DNA from: Pachypanchax playfairii
Taxonomy: Eukaryota > Chordata > Actinopteri > Cyprinodontiformes > Aplocheilidae
Length of the DNA: 64,000 bases
Reading direction: 5' to 3'
Assembly (NCBI GenBank): GCA_006937955.1
Contig: SSNP01000014.1
Coordinates: forward strand, 2,965,939-3,029,938
Of the stretch, positions 49,401 through 61,263 are shown piece by piece. The notes beneath the pieces are model-generated. The model did not search any database, had not been told where the DNA came from, and was given only the letters and a program-made list of their open reading frames with translations. The position numbers were made by a program, and so were the translations under genes. Positions within the stretch are counted from its first letter, which is position 1. The number at the start of each line of letters is the position of its first letter.

Positions 49401-52400
49401 GATCTCTGTGGGGAAATATAGTTTTGTCTAATCAAACGTGTAAGTGGCTTTCATGCTAAATTACAATAATAAATGTCCTCATCTCACCGTGTCTTCATGT
49501 AAGTGTGTGTGAGTGTGAAAGATAAACACTCACTTCCTCTGTATAATCCTGTCGGGAGGGTTTCATATCCCACAGATAGACGCTAGCTGTGAAATCTGAT
49601 GCTTATCGTGATCCCCAGACACAATCCAAAACAAATACCGCCCCACAAACCCGCCGAGCCTCCGATTTAAAGTTTTAGAAATGCACTTCACATCAGTCAG
49701 ACGCACACTGACGTCCTGATGTCTCGCAAAGTTTGTTGAACGACTTCATGCTTTATTAAGCGTCTTTGATAAAATATACAGGCGCTGACTGTTAGAGCGC
49801 ACGTAACAAGCACCGAACGTGCATGTCATATGAATACGATAAAACAGAAAACACTCGCTGCAGTTTATCTGTAAATCTGTGCATTAATATCATTATATTA
49901 TGTGCACTGCATGTTGTGATTGAACGTACTTCTCTGGTACTGAAGTTGACGAAGCAGTACCCGCGTGGCTGTCCTTCCAAAGGTCCAGACTTATGAAACA
50001 GGAAGTCAAACTGTTTAACTTTGCCAAACTTTTCCAACAACTTCACCAGGTGATACCTGCCAAGAGAAGGATCATGTCAGACACACAAATATGAGTTCAA
50101 AAGAAACAAGAAGGTGTCGAAATAGCTTAAATCAGGCAGTAAATGATAATATTATGAGGGTTATTTCATGAAACTGGCCCTCAGATTAGATCAGTAGTTT
50201 CTGCCATGTTCAGTCTGTGAATCTGTCGAGTCGGGTTAATGAGAACGGCAGCTTTCTCTCGTTGACACCTTTTTAGCAGCAGGCCAGCTGGTGTGGTCGG
50301 CCACTGACAGTAAATCTTTTATTCAGACAATGCTGAAATACAGTAGCAGGACAATGAGGGAATAAAACAGAGGAAGCCTCAAATCCCCCCAGAGCGCCGT
50401 GTTCTGCACAAACAACCTCCATTGACTGCTGAGGACCGTCGGACTACGTAAAACAACGTGCGGTCACTCAACAGCTATGCCGTGTGCGTGTAACAGGCTG
50501 CTCGTGGAACCATGTTGTTTCTTTGACAGTATAGAAAAGAGCCATAAGTTCAGGGTCACGGTGTTTCTGCAAATAGCCGAGGAAAGGATTAAACAAGAGC
50601 AACAAGGTTTGACTGTTTTTACATGAAGAAAAAAAAAAAACAAATTTCATGTAAAAAACAAACAAACAAACAAACGTTTTTCATCCCTTTTCAGTACTTA
50701 GTTTTATTTTCCACCTGATTCTTTTACCTTCAGACCCAGTGGATACGTTTCACATTTAAATGTATTTTATCCAGCGATTATTGTTTCAATCTCAACATCT
50801 TTTTTAACAACGTTACAAATGAAACAGTGTTTTATTTTGGTTTGTTATATTGTGTAACCGTTCAGGCCTCAGAGTGACCCCAGTTAAAGGAGAATTAAAG
50901 CTGAAGACTTTTATTGTTTAGACGATTGTTATTTTTAAAGTCTCAAGTGGTTTGTGTATGTGACCACAAAAATGACTCTGTGTGTGTGTGTGTGAGAGAG
51001 AGAGAGCAAGGGGGGGGGCGCTCGATGCTGGATGCTGAGGAGGGGGATTTAAGCGACAGGTTGTACTAATGTCCCCCCCTCTACGACACCCTGGGGGCTG
51101 GAGAGAATTTCAGCTTTTCCCAGACAACACCCTGAAAGCCTCCCCCGTGGAGGCGGCTCACCCTGCAGACCCACCAACTGAAACAGCCATCGAAAGCTTC
51201 TCTTTTAAAGTTTATGACATTAACGTTGAGTTTTATGAAACACTAAACAGAAATGTGACTGGTTTTAATCAGAGTTTGATAAAGCAATATCAGACCGTCA
51301 CTCAGCAGACACAAGTTTTCCATTTGCAGCCATTCTAACCACAACAAGCAGCTGCACAGCGGTTGGATTTATCTACAGGCAACAACATCAGAGTATTTTT
51401 GGGACAGATTGGACAACAGACACTCCAAGAACATTTTTGGATGCAAGAAGCTGAACCACAATGGGTCCGCTCCTCCTGGGGGCTGTAAAAACCACCGGAG
51501 GAAGAGGGGGAGAGAAGTGAGGAGGAAGGGGAGGAAAAGGGAGGGAATGCTAAGTAAAGGGAGAGTAAAGTTCAAAAAGGGGATGTTGACAGCAAGGTGA
51601 AAGGTGTCAGAGGAGGAAGATAAACTTAAAGAGAAAAACAAGAAGGTGAGAGGGATAAAAGTGCAGCGGAGAACAGAAGCAATGGAGACTTTCAGTAAAT
51701 AGTTCTACATCTTGTTCATAAAACTTGTAAAAAATAGCTACATTCAATAATAAAACTCTGAACAAACGCCAACCCCACACCTCACATGTAACACCAGGTC
51801 CAGAGAGGAAGAAGGTGATGGATTACTACAAGCAAGGAAAAGTAGAAAAACACAAATATGTGCTGAAAACTGCAGAAACACCTGTTAAACCTCTGCTTTG
51901 TAAGGCGTGGCCCAAAAAGGCGGGACAAAGAAACGCATGAGATGTTCATCTCAGCTAAGAGGAATTTTTTTTTGCCCTTAACATGAATTAATTCCTTGTT
52001 AACGGACATTTAATGAAGAAACGGGGAAAAGGTTGCAGTTTTTCAGCAGAATAAATGAAATAAGTCCATCTTTCAAAACTTATCAGCTTATGAGACCTTT
52101 CTGAGATGAATTTTTATGACTGGTATCGAGCTCCACGATTGGTCAGATATATAATCAATATGTATTGCAGGATTTATTTATTAAGTGCACAGATTTATTT
52201 CTTTAATGTCTCAGTGAGGAGTATTGAATGTTCCGATCCACATCCTGAGCCTGGACTTTTACTGGGACAAACAGCGAGAGTTCTGCGTTTTCTGTCCAGG
52301 AGCTAATTAATCTTCCCAATCAGTAACAGGGGCCACGTGCATTTCTCTTGTTTTTGCCTCTGTGCTGTGAAATAGTGGACTTTGTAAAAAGAAGCAGAGC

Positions 52401-53178
52401 ATAGCAGAGCAGGGTAAAGGGAAGGAAACGCCTGTCTAGACGCCCACCAGAACTGCAGCCCGTACATTCTCCAGCAGCCCCCACAGGCACACGAGAACAC
52501 CCCTCTCCCCAAAAACCCACCGCTTCATCACAACATCAATATTCTTATCAATCACGCACACAAGCGCAGAAAGATGCTTGTATGTGATGAAGCCTGAGTG
52601 TGTGGATGCCTGCTCCCCAATGAGCTGCCACCCAAACTTCAACCATGTATTTAAACACGCCTGTTCACACGTACTCACACGGGGACACACACACACACAC
52701 TTGCAGCCCTGAGTTGACACAGAGAGAGTAAACAGGGCAGGTGAGTAAGGAATGATGGCAGCTCCTTAGCAGAGCAGGTCTCCTCGCCTCACTGCCTTTC
52801 TTTCACACAGCCAGACCTGTCTGCTCTGTCTCAGCCTACGACACGTACACACGGTTAATTAATCATACATGCACACACAACACGCAGAAGGCAGAAGCAG
52901 GCGAGCTAGTACAAACCAAAGCCAAAGGGTTACAACATGAATTTAATTAAAGGAACTTGGTTCAGTCACGACTAAAATCAACATCAAACGTTCTGCCTGT
53001 TTTTAATATTTTATTACAAACGTTTTGGATGAACAGCAACTTGCTGGAAACAGAGGTGGAGTTAAACTCACTCTGTGATCTTGGGGTCGATGTTACCGAT
53101 CCACAAACGGTTCCCATCATGCACCGTGCTCTCTGAAATAATAGAGGCATTTTCCACAGTCTCTGCTGCAGACGACAT
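46431..53178 (-). CDS. rbm18: RNA-binding motif protein 18 (single RRM)
   Basis: Five coding exons on the minus strand: 53178-53072, 50056-49930, 49215-49129, 47546-47446 and 46611-46431. They join in phase to 200 aa plus TGA; the human protein has 190. The RRM spans about residues 24-107, with RNP2 as LWIGNI (25-30) and RNP1 as RGYCFVNF (67-74). The segment [23 protein letters not shown] is near-identical to human. The C-terminal part has a conserved AKIRAIEAKLQMMEENPD helix and ends in an Arg-rich tail (RPFRRFRR). Exon 3 has two usable donors six bases apart; the distal one (GTAAGT) gives the AHAQVRRF join that fits human AHAQVKRY. An acceptor only 7 nt upstream of the ATG (intron end at 53186) shows that at least one noncoding 5' exon lies further upstream. 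The family's cellular role is not established beyond presumed RNA binding. Confidence 0.95.
49227..49250. repeat. (CA)n, read as (UG)n before rbm18 exon 3
   Basis: Twelve dinucleotides ending about 11 bp from the exon 3 boundary at 49215. In the rbm18 transcript they form a (UG)n tract in the 3' splice-site region. Confidence 0.9.
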
Positions 53179-54469
53179 ATGTACTCTGTGGATGAAGGAA
53201 CACAAAGTTTATTTACAGAGGGTGCACCAAAAATAGTATTTAGCATTTATGTCAGAGCAGAACTGATTGATTTTGTCTAAAGTTTGTGATCACTCGTACG
53301 TAAAGATGTAAAGAAGCAATCAGAAGTTCAAAATACATGAAGGCAAACTTTTAGGATATATTTGTTTTAAATTACTGTTTGAATGTATAAAGATCTCCAA
53401 CAGTTTTGTGCAATAAATTGATTTTCTTTTAATTATTTACTCGTCGTTAACGTGGCCATCTATTCTGTCTAATAAAGGATGTTTTTATTTTCAAACTGGG
53501 TTTTTTATTTTATAAACAAGACATTCCTTCATTGTGAAAAATGAGAGACAAGTTCTGCTTGTGTTCAGGGAAACAAGAGAAGTTCATACAGAAAAACATC
53601 AAAAGTGAAAACAAATCTAATTAAATCATTTATATGAGCCTTATTTAATATTTGAGACAGTATTATTCCCTTTATTTTTGTTTAAAGGTTTGTTCACACT
53701 AAGTTCAGGGTAAACATTAATTTAAATAACAAACATTTTCGATATTAACTGTTTTTCTACTGAACTTAATCCAATAGGTTGAACCTCCCCTTTTAAAGCA
53801 TATGTTCACCTTTTAATGTATATAAAATACATGGCATGAATTCAAAAATGTTCATTTTTCTGTTATTAGAACATTTTAAACAACGTAAACTGCTTTATGT
53901 CTAAATACAAACTAAAAAGAATAAATATAATTCTGTGAGATCAGGATAATTTGAGTGGCATATTTTATATTTGTAATATAATATATATATATATATATGT
54001 TAGATTGTTAGTAGAACTCAGTTCCTTCAATAAATAAAATACATTTTATAACTCGGTGTTTATAAGTCAGTAAGCAGTCTGTTGGATGGATAAAGCAGTC
54101 AGAGAGAAGTTAAAGCAGCTGCGTGACTTTTATTTATAAAAAACAGACCGTTTCCATCGAACATCGACGGTGTGTAGCAACGAGCTGCTCCGTTTTACCT
54201 TCAATCAAACTTCCTCTTCAGTAACTTCCTTCTTCTCAGTGTTACGACTGATCCCACTACGGGATGATTAAGTTTATCAAAAGGTTTCTGTTTTCATTTT
54301 AAACAATAATTTCCCCCTTAATACGTGACGGATTTCGCTAGCTCAGCTTTCTGCTACCACCTGTCAACAAAGGCGCAGGTTGATGTCGTAGATTTCTAAC
54401 AGCCTGCGGGATCAAGTTGAGAGCACTTGATTTAATGCACCGCTTGTCCCTATTTTTTCTCCTAAGACC

Positions 54470-54620
54470 CCTATAATCTGTAACTTGTAACTCCGCCCAC
54501 GCAGCGTGACTTGTATGACATTTGACGCACACTTTTTGGTAACCACTGCGCTCGATGATGATGACTTCTGTTTCCAGTCTCAGCTAACATGCTTCTTCTG
54601 AAACGGCTCAGATATTAAAG
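54470..54620. promoter_or_regulatory. Possible rbm18 promoter region
   Basis: A short GC-enriched patch upstream of the spliced 5' leader of rbm18, with a GC box (CTCCGCCCACG) and a GCGTGAC CRE-like half-site, inside AT-rich surroundings. rbm18 must have a noncoding first exon upstream of 53186, and this is the most promoter-like stretch found. The mrrf promoter probably lies separately near 57080-57200. Evidence is weak. Confidence 0.25.
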
Positions 54621-55094
54621 TAAGTGTGATTTTGGGGTGATTTAGAGCTGCGCGTTGGCTTTGGTGAAAGTATAAACGCAGATTTAACATGTGATGAATA
54701 AACATAAATGGTTTGTAGTTTTTGTTTCATTTGTTTTTAATCGCATTCACGAGTTACTTCGACCTTCACTTGTTTACACTGTTAATTGACATAAACGTAA
54801 ACTCTATCAGCTGGTACAACATGTATTGTCTTCACATTTACCGTTTGTTCTATTTTTACTCAAAAGCTCTGGACCATGTTGTAGTTCTAGGTCTATTTTA
54901 TACGGCTGTGCAAAAGTTTTAAACCACCTTAATTTCTACAGTTTGACCTGGTTATTGGGTTTTATGGCCCTCTTGGATTTTTACCTTCATTTTTTCAGTC
55001 ATTGCTTGTACTTTAGCGTTAAAAATGTAAACAATCAGATCCCGGGCCATTTATTGTGGAGTTACATGCAGATATTTTAAAAACAGTTCTATCT

Positions 55095-55260
55095 CACAAT
55101 GATGAAACATTCCCGGATCCAGAGGTGATCCAGATCACCCCCAAAATATTCTTTGGGTCATTTCTGGCCTTTTCTGAACATTTCATCAAAATCCATCCAG
55201 AACTATTTTATCTTGCTAACAGACAAATCCTGGCAGAAAGATAACTTCCTTGGCAGTAAC
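55095..55260 (+). repeat. Dispersed fish repeat (MITE-like)
   Basis: The pattern CCCGGATCC...GATCCAGATCACCCCCAAAA...TTTGGGTCATTTC...CATTTCATCAAAATCC...TCTTGCTAACAGACAAA...AACTTCCTTGGC is a well-known interspersed repeat in fish genomes. The short 90-codon open frame over it is incidental. Confidence 0.6.
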
Positions 55261-57079
55261 AAAATATCAACGTTTTTTAGACAAGTACAAAAGTAAAAAC
55301 TGAGAAATGCATCATCTAGTTAATCTTCTACTGTCTGCAAAGTTTTCATGTTGACAGAATACTACTTTATTTCTGTTAAACTGTTATCTTTGGTAGTTTA
55401 TCATTGATTTAACTGAAGGAATGGGGAAAAAAGGTTTAAAAAGATCCAATTTAAACAGTTTTCCCAAGTTGCTATCTATAAAAATAAGCTACAATTCAAG
55501 TGTTTATAATGTTCTACACTTGCAGAAAAGATTTGTTGATGTAATGATTTTTTCTGTTTGTGTAGAATTATTTAGAAACATAAAGATAAAGCTCAAAGGT
55601 TGTTTGGTTCAGGCTCCCTGAAATGCTTTTCAAAGGTAACAACTATAATTATGTTTTGAGCTGTTAATTAAAATGAAGGGGAAAAAAAACAGGATGTTAC
55701 TCTGGAGAGTTGAAATCAAGATTTTTTTTTTTTTTTTTTTCCGTGGCAATTTTTCTGAACTTGTAAATTCCCCCCTTCGCTGTGAAGAGTTTGTTTGAGG
55801 AGGCTGAGCTTTGCAGAACATTATCAGATACTCTTCAATGTTTCTTTTGAAAGCAAACATGCGGGTTGACCAGCTGCTGGAAGAAGCAGAGGTGTGTCTG
55901 CAGCTGTTTGGGAAATCTACAGGATATGAGACTACAGTATCCCACTGAACACCTGGGCTTCACTTTGTCTGCTTGACTTCCTCTCTAAAGAGATCTGTCA
56001 CCTCCCCACGTTGCTGCCCATCAGCTCCGCCACAGTGTGGCGAATCATATCAGCTTGGCTGGAAAGCTCCCAGCTGTGGACAAAGTTTAGCCTAAATACT
56101 GGCGTCTAGATTTTGTTGCATTTCTGTAAAAAGAAATCTTGGATTGGCAGCAGGTATTAGTTGCATGGATTTTGCACAAGCTGAGAAACAAACACTGTAT
56201 ATTAAAACTTTTTCTGCAGCTGGACTGTTTAAATGGCGGCAGGTTCTTCCTCCCAGTTAAAAGTCATAATTCTCTTCAGACAATAAAGAACTCCAGTGAG
56301 GGAAACGTTCCCCACAAGCCGTTCCCGACTGCCACAGACCGATTTTAGCATGTGTTTGTGTCTGTGTGGGCTTAAATACTGCAGAGATGGTTGTTGTTTT
56401 TACACTCACTCTGAGGGTCAGAGGCAAAGTTCCCAGTCAGAGACGAGTTTGCAGAATCGGGGCGTGATTCCTCTATAGAAAGGCAGAGCATGGAGTCGGA
56501 CTGTTATGTTGTTTGAATGGGAGGTTCCTGCACAGGAATGCCCAAACGAGTGTGCATACTCTGAAAGCAGAGAGCGATACATCCCATAGTTTCAGTTTCA
56601 GCAAGTCTGCAAGAATCCACAATTAAACAAACGAAATATCATTAACCACTTTGTAGATTTATTGTTCAGTGATTGGACTGATTAAAATGTGAATTGAGGA
56701 ACTGTTGCATGAAATTACAAACATGTTTCTTTTTTCTTTAAACTACCAAAATTATGGAGGAATTGATTATAAAACAGTAACCAAAACAATAGTTAATTAC
56801 ACATCCAGATAAAATGTAACCAAAATGGGTGTAAAAATAGCAAGAAAGTTATAAATGATATTAAGAATCATAATAAAATACACTCAGAGGATATTGTAAT
56901 AACTGTTTCAATACATTTTTATATGCAGATGAGAATTAAAAACTGTTTTATTAGCTTATAATTTATTTTGGTCTTTAGTTTTCACTTTTTCTATTAATTA
57001 AGAATATTATCATTTAAAAAATAAAAAGTTATAACATAAAATTATAAAATAGGATCACATCTGTCTGCACAATCCAGAT

Positions 57080-57212
57080 GTTTTCTGTGAAGAAGGGTTG
57101 ATGGTGTTATGTTAGATGTCGTTCTACCTCCTGCTGGCAGGTCGGCGCCATTACCTCCATTTTATTTAATATTCCAAGTCAGCTGTTTCTGCTGTGCGTC
57201 TTGTTGACAGAA
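57080..57212 (+). promoter_or_regulatory. mrrf proximal promoter or 5' UTR
   Basis: The 130 bp before the mrrf ATG contain a YY1-like GCGCCATTA core at about 57145-57153, a motif frequent in promoters of nuclear genes for mitochondrial proteins. The sequence just upstream is strongly AT-rich. The start site is not determined. Confidence 0.3.
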
Positions 57213-60200
57213 ATGGCTTTGAATCATTTGAATCTGCTGCGACCTCTTCTGAGTCAGTCCCTGGTCCGACACGTCAGGTCTCCCCTCGCCGTCACCTCGA
57301 GCGTCAGCGTGAGACCCCGTCTTTGTCCCGGCAGCTCTCAACACCCTCCTGCTGCGCCGTCGTGCATCAGGCTCTACGCCACCAAGAAGGCAAAAGGTGA
57401 GTGAGGAAAGTTCAGCTCTGATTTCTACACTGGCACAAATATGATTCTCATATCTACGAGTCTAATTTCTTTTTGTGTTGTTTTGTCCTTCAAGCGAAGG
57501 CAAAGACTCAGTCAGCGAAGGTGAATATTAATTCAACTCTGGTGGAAGACATCATCAGTCTGGGGGAGGTGAAGGAGGACATGACCGCCGTTCTGACCGC
57601 GCTCAAAGACGAGTTCACGCGCAACCTCAGCCTCCGAACATCACCAGGTAGTCGCCTCACGACTCGCTCGAGCATTTCCTGTCTGCCTTCAGTCTCTTTC
57701 TCCTATTCAAGTGCAAAACACAGCTGGTATTAATGAGATGAAGCATTTAGTTCTTTTGCAGAATCCGATCTTCGTGGTTATTAATCCACATAATTTGATG
57801 AAGATCCCAATTAGATTTTCTAAAATGCAGCAAAACAATATTTCTCCAAGAATATTTCTGTTTTTACTTAGTCTTTCTCTGCCTTTTTATCCATTCGATA
57901 CACTTGAGGGTTAAATGTGAGAAGATCCATGTGTGATGATCCTTTGACCTCGCTCTGGCCTTTGTTTCCCCAACTACATCCAGGCCGTGACCTTTAGTTT
58001 CTGGGTTCTAACAGGAGCAGAGCTCAGGGAGTCGGAGGTGGAGTGTTTGATGGAAGTTCCCAGAGGAGGAGGCTGCCACCAGAATCTGACTTAAAAAGGA
58101 CGTGTCTTTACTTTGTTCTCTTGTCCAGCTTTCAAATTGTCTCTGCACAGAGATTTTTGCACAAAAAGACAGATAATTAGTGATAATTACGTCTTCTGTG
58201 TCCCGGTTTGCGCTTTAAGTGTGTTTTGATCGTTATTAGACAGTTTTGAAGGTTTCCTTCAATTTTTTAATTTTTTTAAATCTTTCAGCGTCTAAAACAG
58301 ACCTGAACGTCTTACTATGAGCTGTTTGGACAACTTTTAGTCCTTGTGACACATTTGACACCCGGACTGCGACGTTCTTCTACGTAAATACAATCCAATG
58401 CAAAAGTGACTCAGACAGCCAGGCGCTTCCTGTCTGTCTCTCCCTCGCTGCTGTCCAACGTCCAGCTGCACGATGATCCACGGAGGCAGCAGGACTTGGA
58501 GCTGACAGCAGAGATGAGATGCTGGAATCTGATGACGTCAGCTGTTCGAACGTGTGTGTCTGTCTCCGACCGCTGAATGTGTGTTTGTTCCATGAGCATC
58601 TCATCTGGCTTTTATTAAACTTACAGGAGAGTGTGTGTATGGATTGTACTGTATTGATGCCGTGTGTTGCCATGAAGCCATACTTGTTTGCATGTGTTTG
58701 TGCATGTCAAACATACAAGAAGTCACTTGTGTCCAGGGGGGTGGGGGGGGGGGTCAGTGACATTTTTACCATACTGTAGGTTTGGATTGGAATCTGTTTC
58801 CATGTAAACAAAGAACGGACATGTCAGCGTTTTGGGTTTTAATCTGCAGACAGCAGCGTCATCAGCTTAGACTCGAAACTGGGAAGCATGTGGGCTTCTT
58901 CACAGGTTCAAACATGGCCGCCTCCTTCATCATTAAATAACTTACTCATTCTGGGTTGCATGTTTTATGGCACATAGAGGCTTTACAAAAATCCAAGTGA
59001 GACAACACTCCACCTCACATAGATCCAAATACAAAAACAAAGTAAATAAAGTGAATACTTTAAATACAGATTTGAGTTTCTGATGCTTTCCTCACTCAGG
59101 TGAGTTTTATTAGATTTAGGTTGTTTTAATCTTTAACCTTAACACGTGAAAATAGTGTGTAAAGCTCATCATTTCCTTCAGACATTTTCTTGAGCATGAA
59201 TGTTTTATTTTCTTTATTTGTTTATTTATTTTTGTATGTAATTATTCTAAAACATCCCAGAGAATATTTTTACTATCAAAGTTCAGTCACATTTCTAACA
59301 AGCTCGTCCTCTTCCGTTCGTCTCTACTGAAGCACCTTCAGATCTGCGCGTATCTGTTAGACTCAACTACCACAGATGTGTCGCGGGTCACAAATAAGGG
59401 TTTAACCTTTGACCTCAGACAACCAGAAGAATAAAAATATAAAGCTAAAGATGAATAAAACGATGTGATTCAGCCAGAGTTCATCTGGTCAGCCTTTTAT
59501 TTCTAAGACTTCACATCTGCGTTGAAACGCTGATCATTTTGTCTTTTGTTTTCTGTCTTTGAAATCAGATGATAAATTGATCTTTTTGGGAAAATTACAC
59601 CACTGGCTCACCTCCCCTTCACCTCACTTTTTCACACACAGCACCAGCGCAGCTCCCCAGGGGGCAAAAAGAAGGGAGGGAATGATGTAAGGCAGAGGTG
59701 GAAAAGAAGGAAACAACTGCGTCTGAGGTTAGCCAGATGGAGGAGAGGGATGGAGATGGATGGAGGACGAGGAGGGGGTGGGACACAAGTCGGCTTGTGT
59801 TGGCAGACTTTTGGAGCTGACAGTGATGGTAGACAAAAGACCAGGGAAGCGTTTAACAATGTGATAGTGTTCAGACTTTTTAGATTTTATTACATCTGTT
59901 TTATCTAAACTTCAGAAGTATTTTCCAGATACTATCTACTAATAAAACAATGTGACACTGAACTGTTGAGCGTGCAGTACTGTGCAGAAGTCTTGCATCG
60001 TCCCAGATTCTTGATATTTTGCTCCTGAGAAGCCAGATTTTCTGAGCGACAGTTTTTTTTAGGTATTTCAAAGTTTTTTCTCCTGTTTTTCTCTCCAGTT
60101 TACAGTTTCAGATGAATGTTTAGATGCTAAACTCAAAGGATGAGCCAGTTTTGTATCAACACCAACTTTAGATTGGATTGTTAGATTCTTTGTTGCCGGC

Positions 60201-61263
60201 GGCCTGATATAAAGACATTTGGTTCTATATGTTCTGTTGCTGAAAGAGAACCAGAGGTCACACAGTTGGTCAGACCCAACAAGGTGAATCCTGACGGGCT
60301 CTTATGGAATTTGTTGCTTTTTTATGCTTTAAATGTTCACAAGTTGATTTACTCTAAAGAATCTGCTGCTTTTTAAAACTGACTCTGAATCACAAATGTT
60401 TTATGAAATAAAATTCACTTTGTATCAAAGAAAAGTTGAACTGACAACTTTCTTTAATAGATGATTCTCTGTAATGTTCATCCTCAACTTTTACAGGAAA
60501 AGTTTGTTCTTTGATGTTGAAAATGGCCCAAAAAATGACTAAAAACGTTGTGATTTGAGTCTGGAAAACATATAAGAACTAACTGCAGATGACCAGTTGA
60601 ATGATGTTTCTCTCAGGTTCTGTTTCACACGACTTCCAGACACTGATTATCTGATGGAGGTTGATTTTTATGCCTGATTGTTATTTTGTCCTCTACTTGT
60701 CCACTTTATGCATTTTTAAGGACACACTGCTTAATATCTCCTGGTCAGGTACAAGAACTGGATAGAAAACCTTTACATTGATTAAAAAACTAATAATCAA
60801 TATCATTTAAAAAGATTTACATAAAATTCTGACTCTGATTAAGTATGTAAATGATGATTTAATTAAAACTTTTGCAGTAAATGAGCATAAAAGTTAAAGA
60901 CTGCATACTTTAGAAGTCATTTTTTTAGTTTATGCCAACTTTTATTGTGAAAAACAACTCAAACAGGAAGAAAAGTACAGATATAAAATAAGTGAAAGCA
61001 AAAACAGATGCCGCCTGTAAAACAGTCACTGTTGCAGTTTTGAAGTGTTAACGTTGAGCTCGATGTTACAAAGTGAACAAGAGTTAAATGTTCTGTGGAG
61101 GCAGAAGAATAAATAAACACCTCATGTGATCTGATTTTATTCAGGGGCTCTGGATCACATTGTGGTGGCGACTCAGGACGGGAAGTTCCCCCTGAACCAG
61201 CTGGGTCAGATCTCCATGAAGTCACCTCAGCTCATTATGGTCAACATGAGCAGCTTCCCTGAA
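57213..61263 (+). CDS. mrrf: Mitochondrial ribosome recycling factor, N-terminal part (gene runs off the right edge)
   Basis: Three coding exons: 57213-57396, 57495-57647 and 61145-61263. They join in phase to the first 152 residues. Residues 1 to about 55 are rich in Arg, Leu, Ser and Pro and almost free of acidic residues, as expected of a mitochondrial targeting sequence. The motif RLYATKKAKAKAKTQSAKVNIN matches human RHFATKKAKAKGKG...VNIN. Exon 2 carries LVEDIISLGEVKEDM and the NLSLRTSPG stretch, and exon 3 carries ISMKSPQLIMVNMSSFPE. All are RRF-family signatures. Family knowledge: with EF-G2mt the protein splits post-termination mitoribosomes. The exons beginning with the CTAAAIKAIRES-type block and the C-terminal helices (roughly 110 residues) were sought in 61264-64000 and not found, so the intron extends past the window. 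The start ATG follows AGAA and has G at +4, a fair Kozak context. Confidence 0.94.
57648..61144. other. mrrf intron 2
   Basis: A 3.5-kb intron with a G-rich tract (58736-58753) and scattered low-complexity sequence. A transposon-end-like motif, CTGTGCAGAAGTCTTGC, occurs at about 59983-59999. No nested gene was seen. Confidence 0.55.

Larger units (their letters stand above)
53190..57080. other. Upstream region shared by rbm18 (leader intron) and mrrf
   Basis: AT-rich DNA with an (AT)n run at 53978-53998, a poly-T run at about 55722-55741 and the dispersed repeat at 55095-55260. In mammals rbm18 and mrrf are also head to head. Here about 4 kb separates the coding starts, most of it likely the rbm18 leader intron plus spacer. 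Confidence 0.45.
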
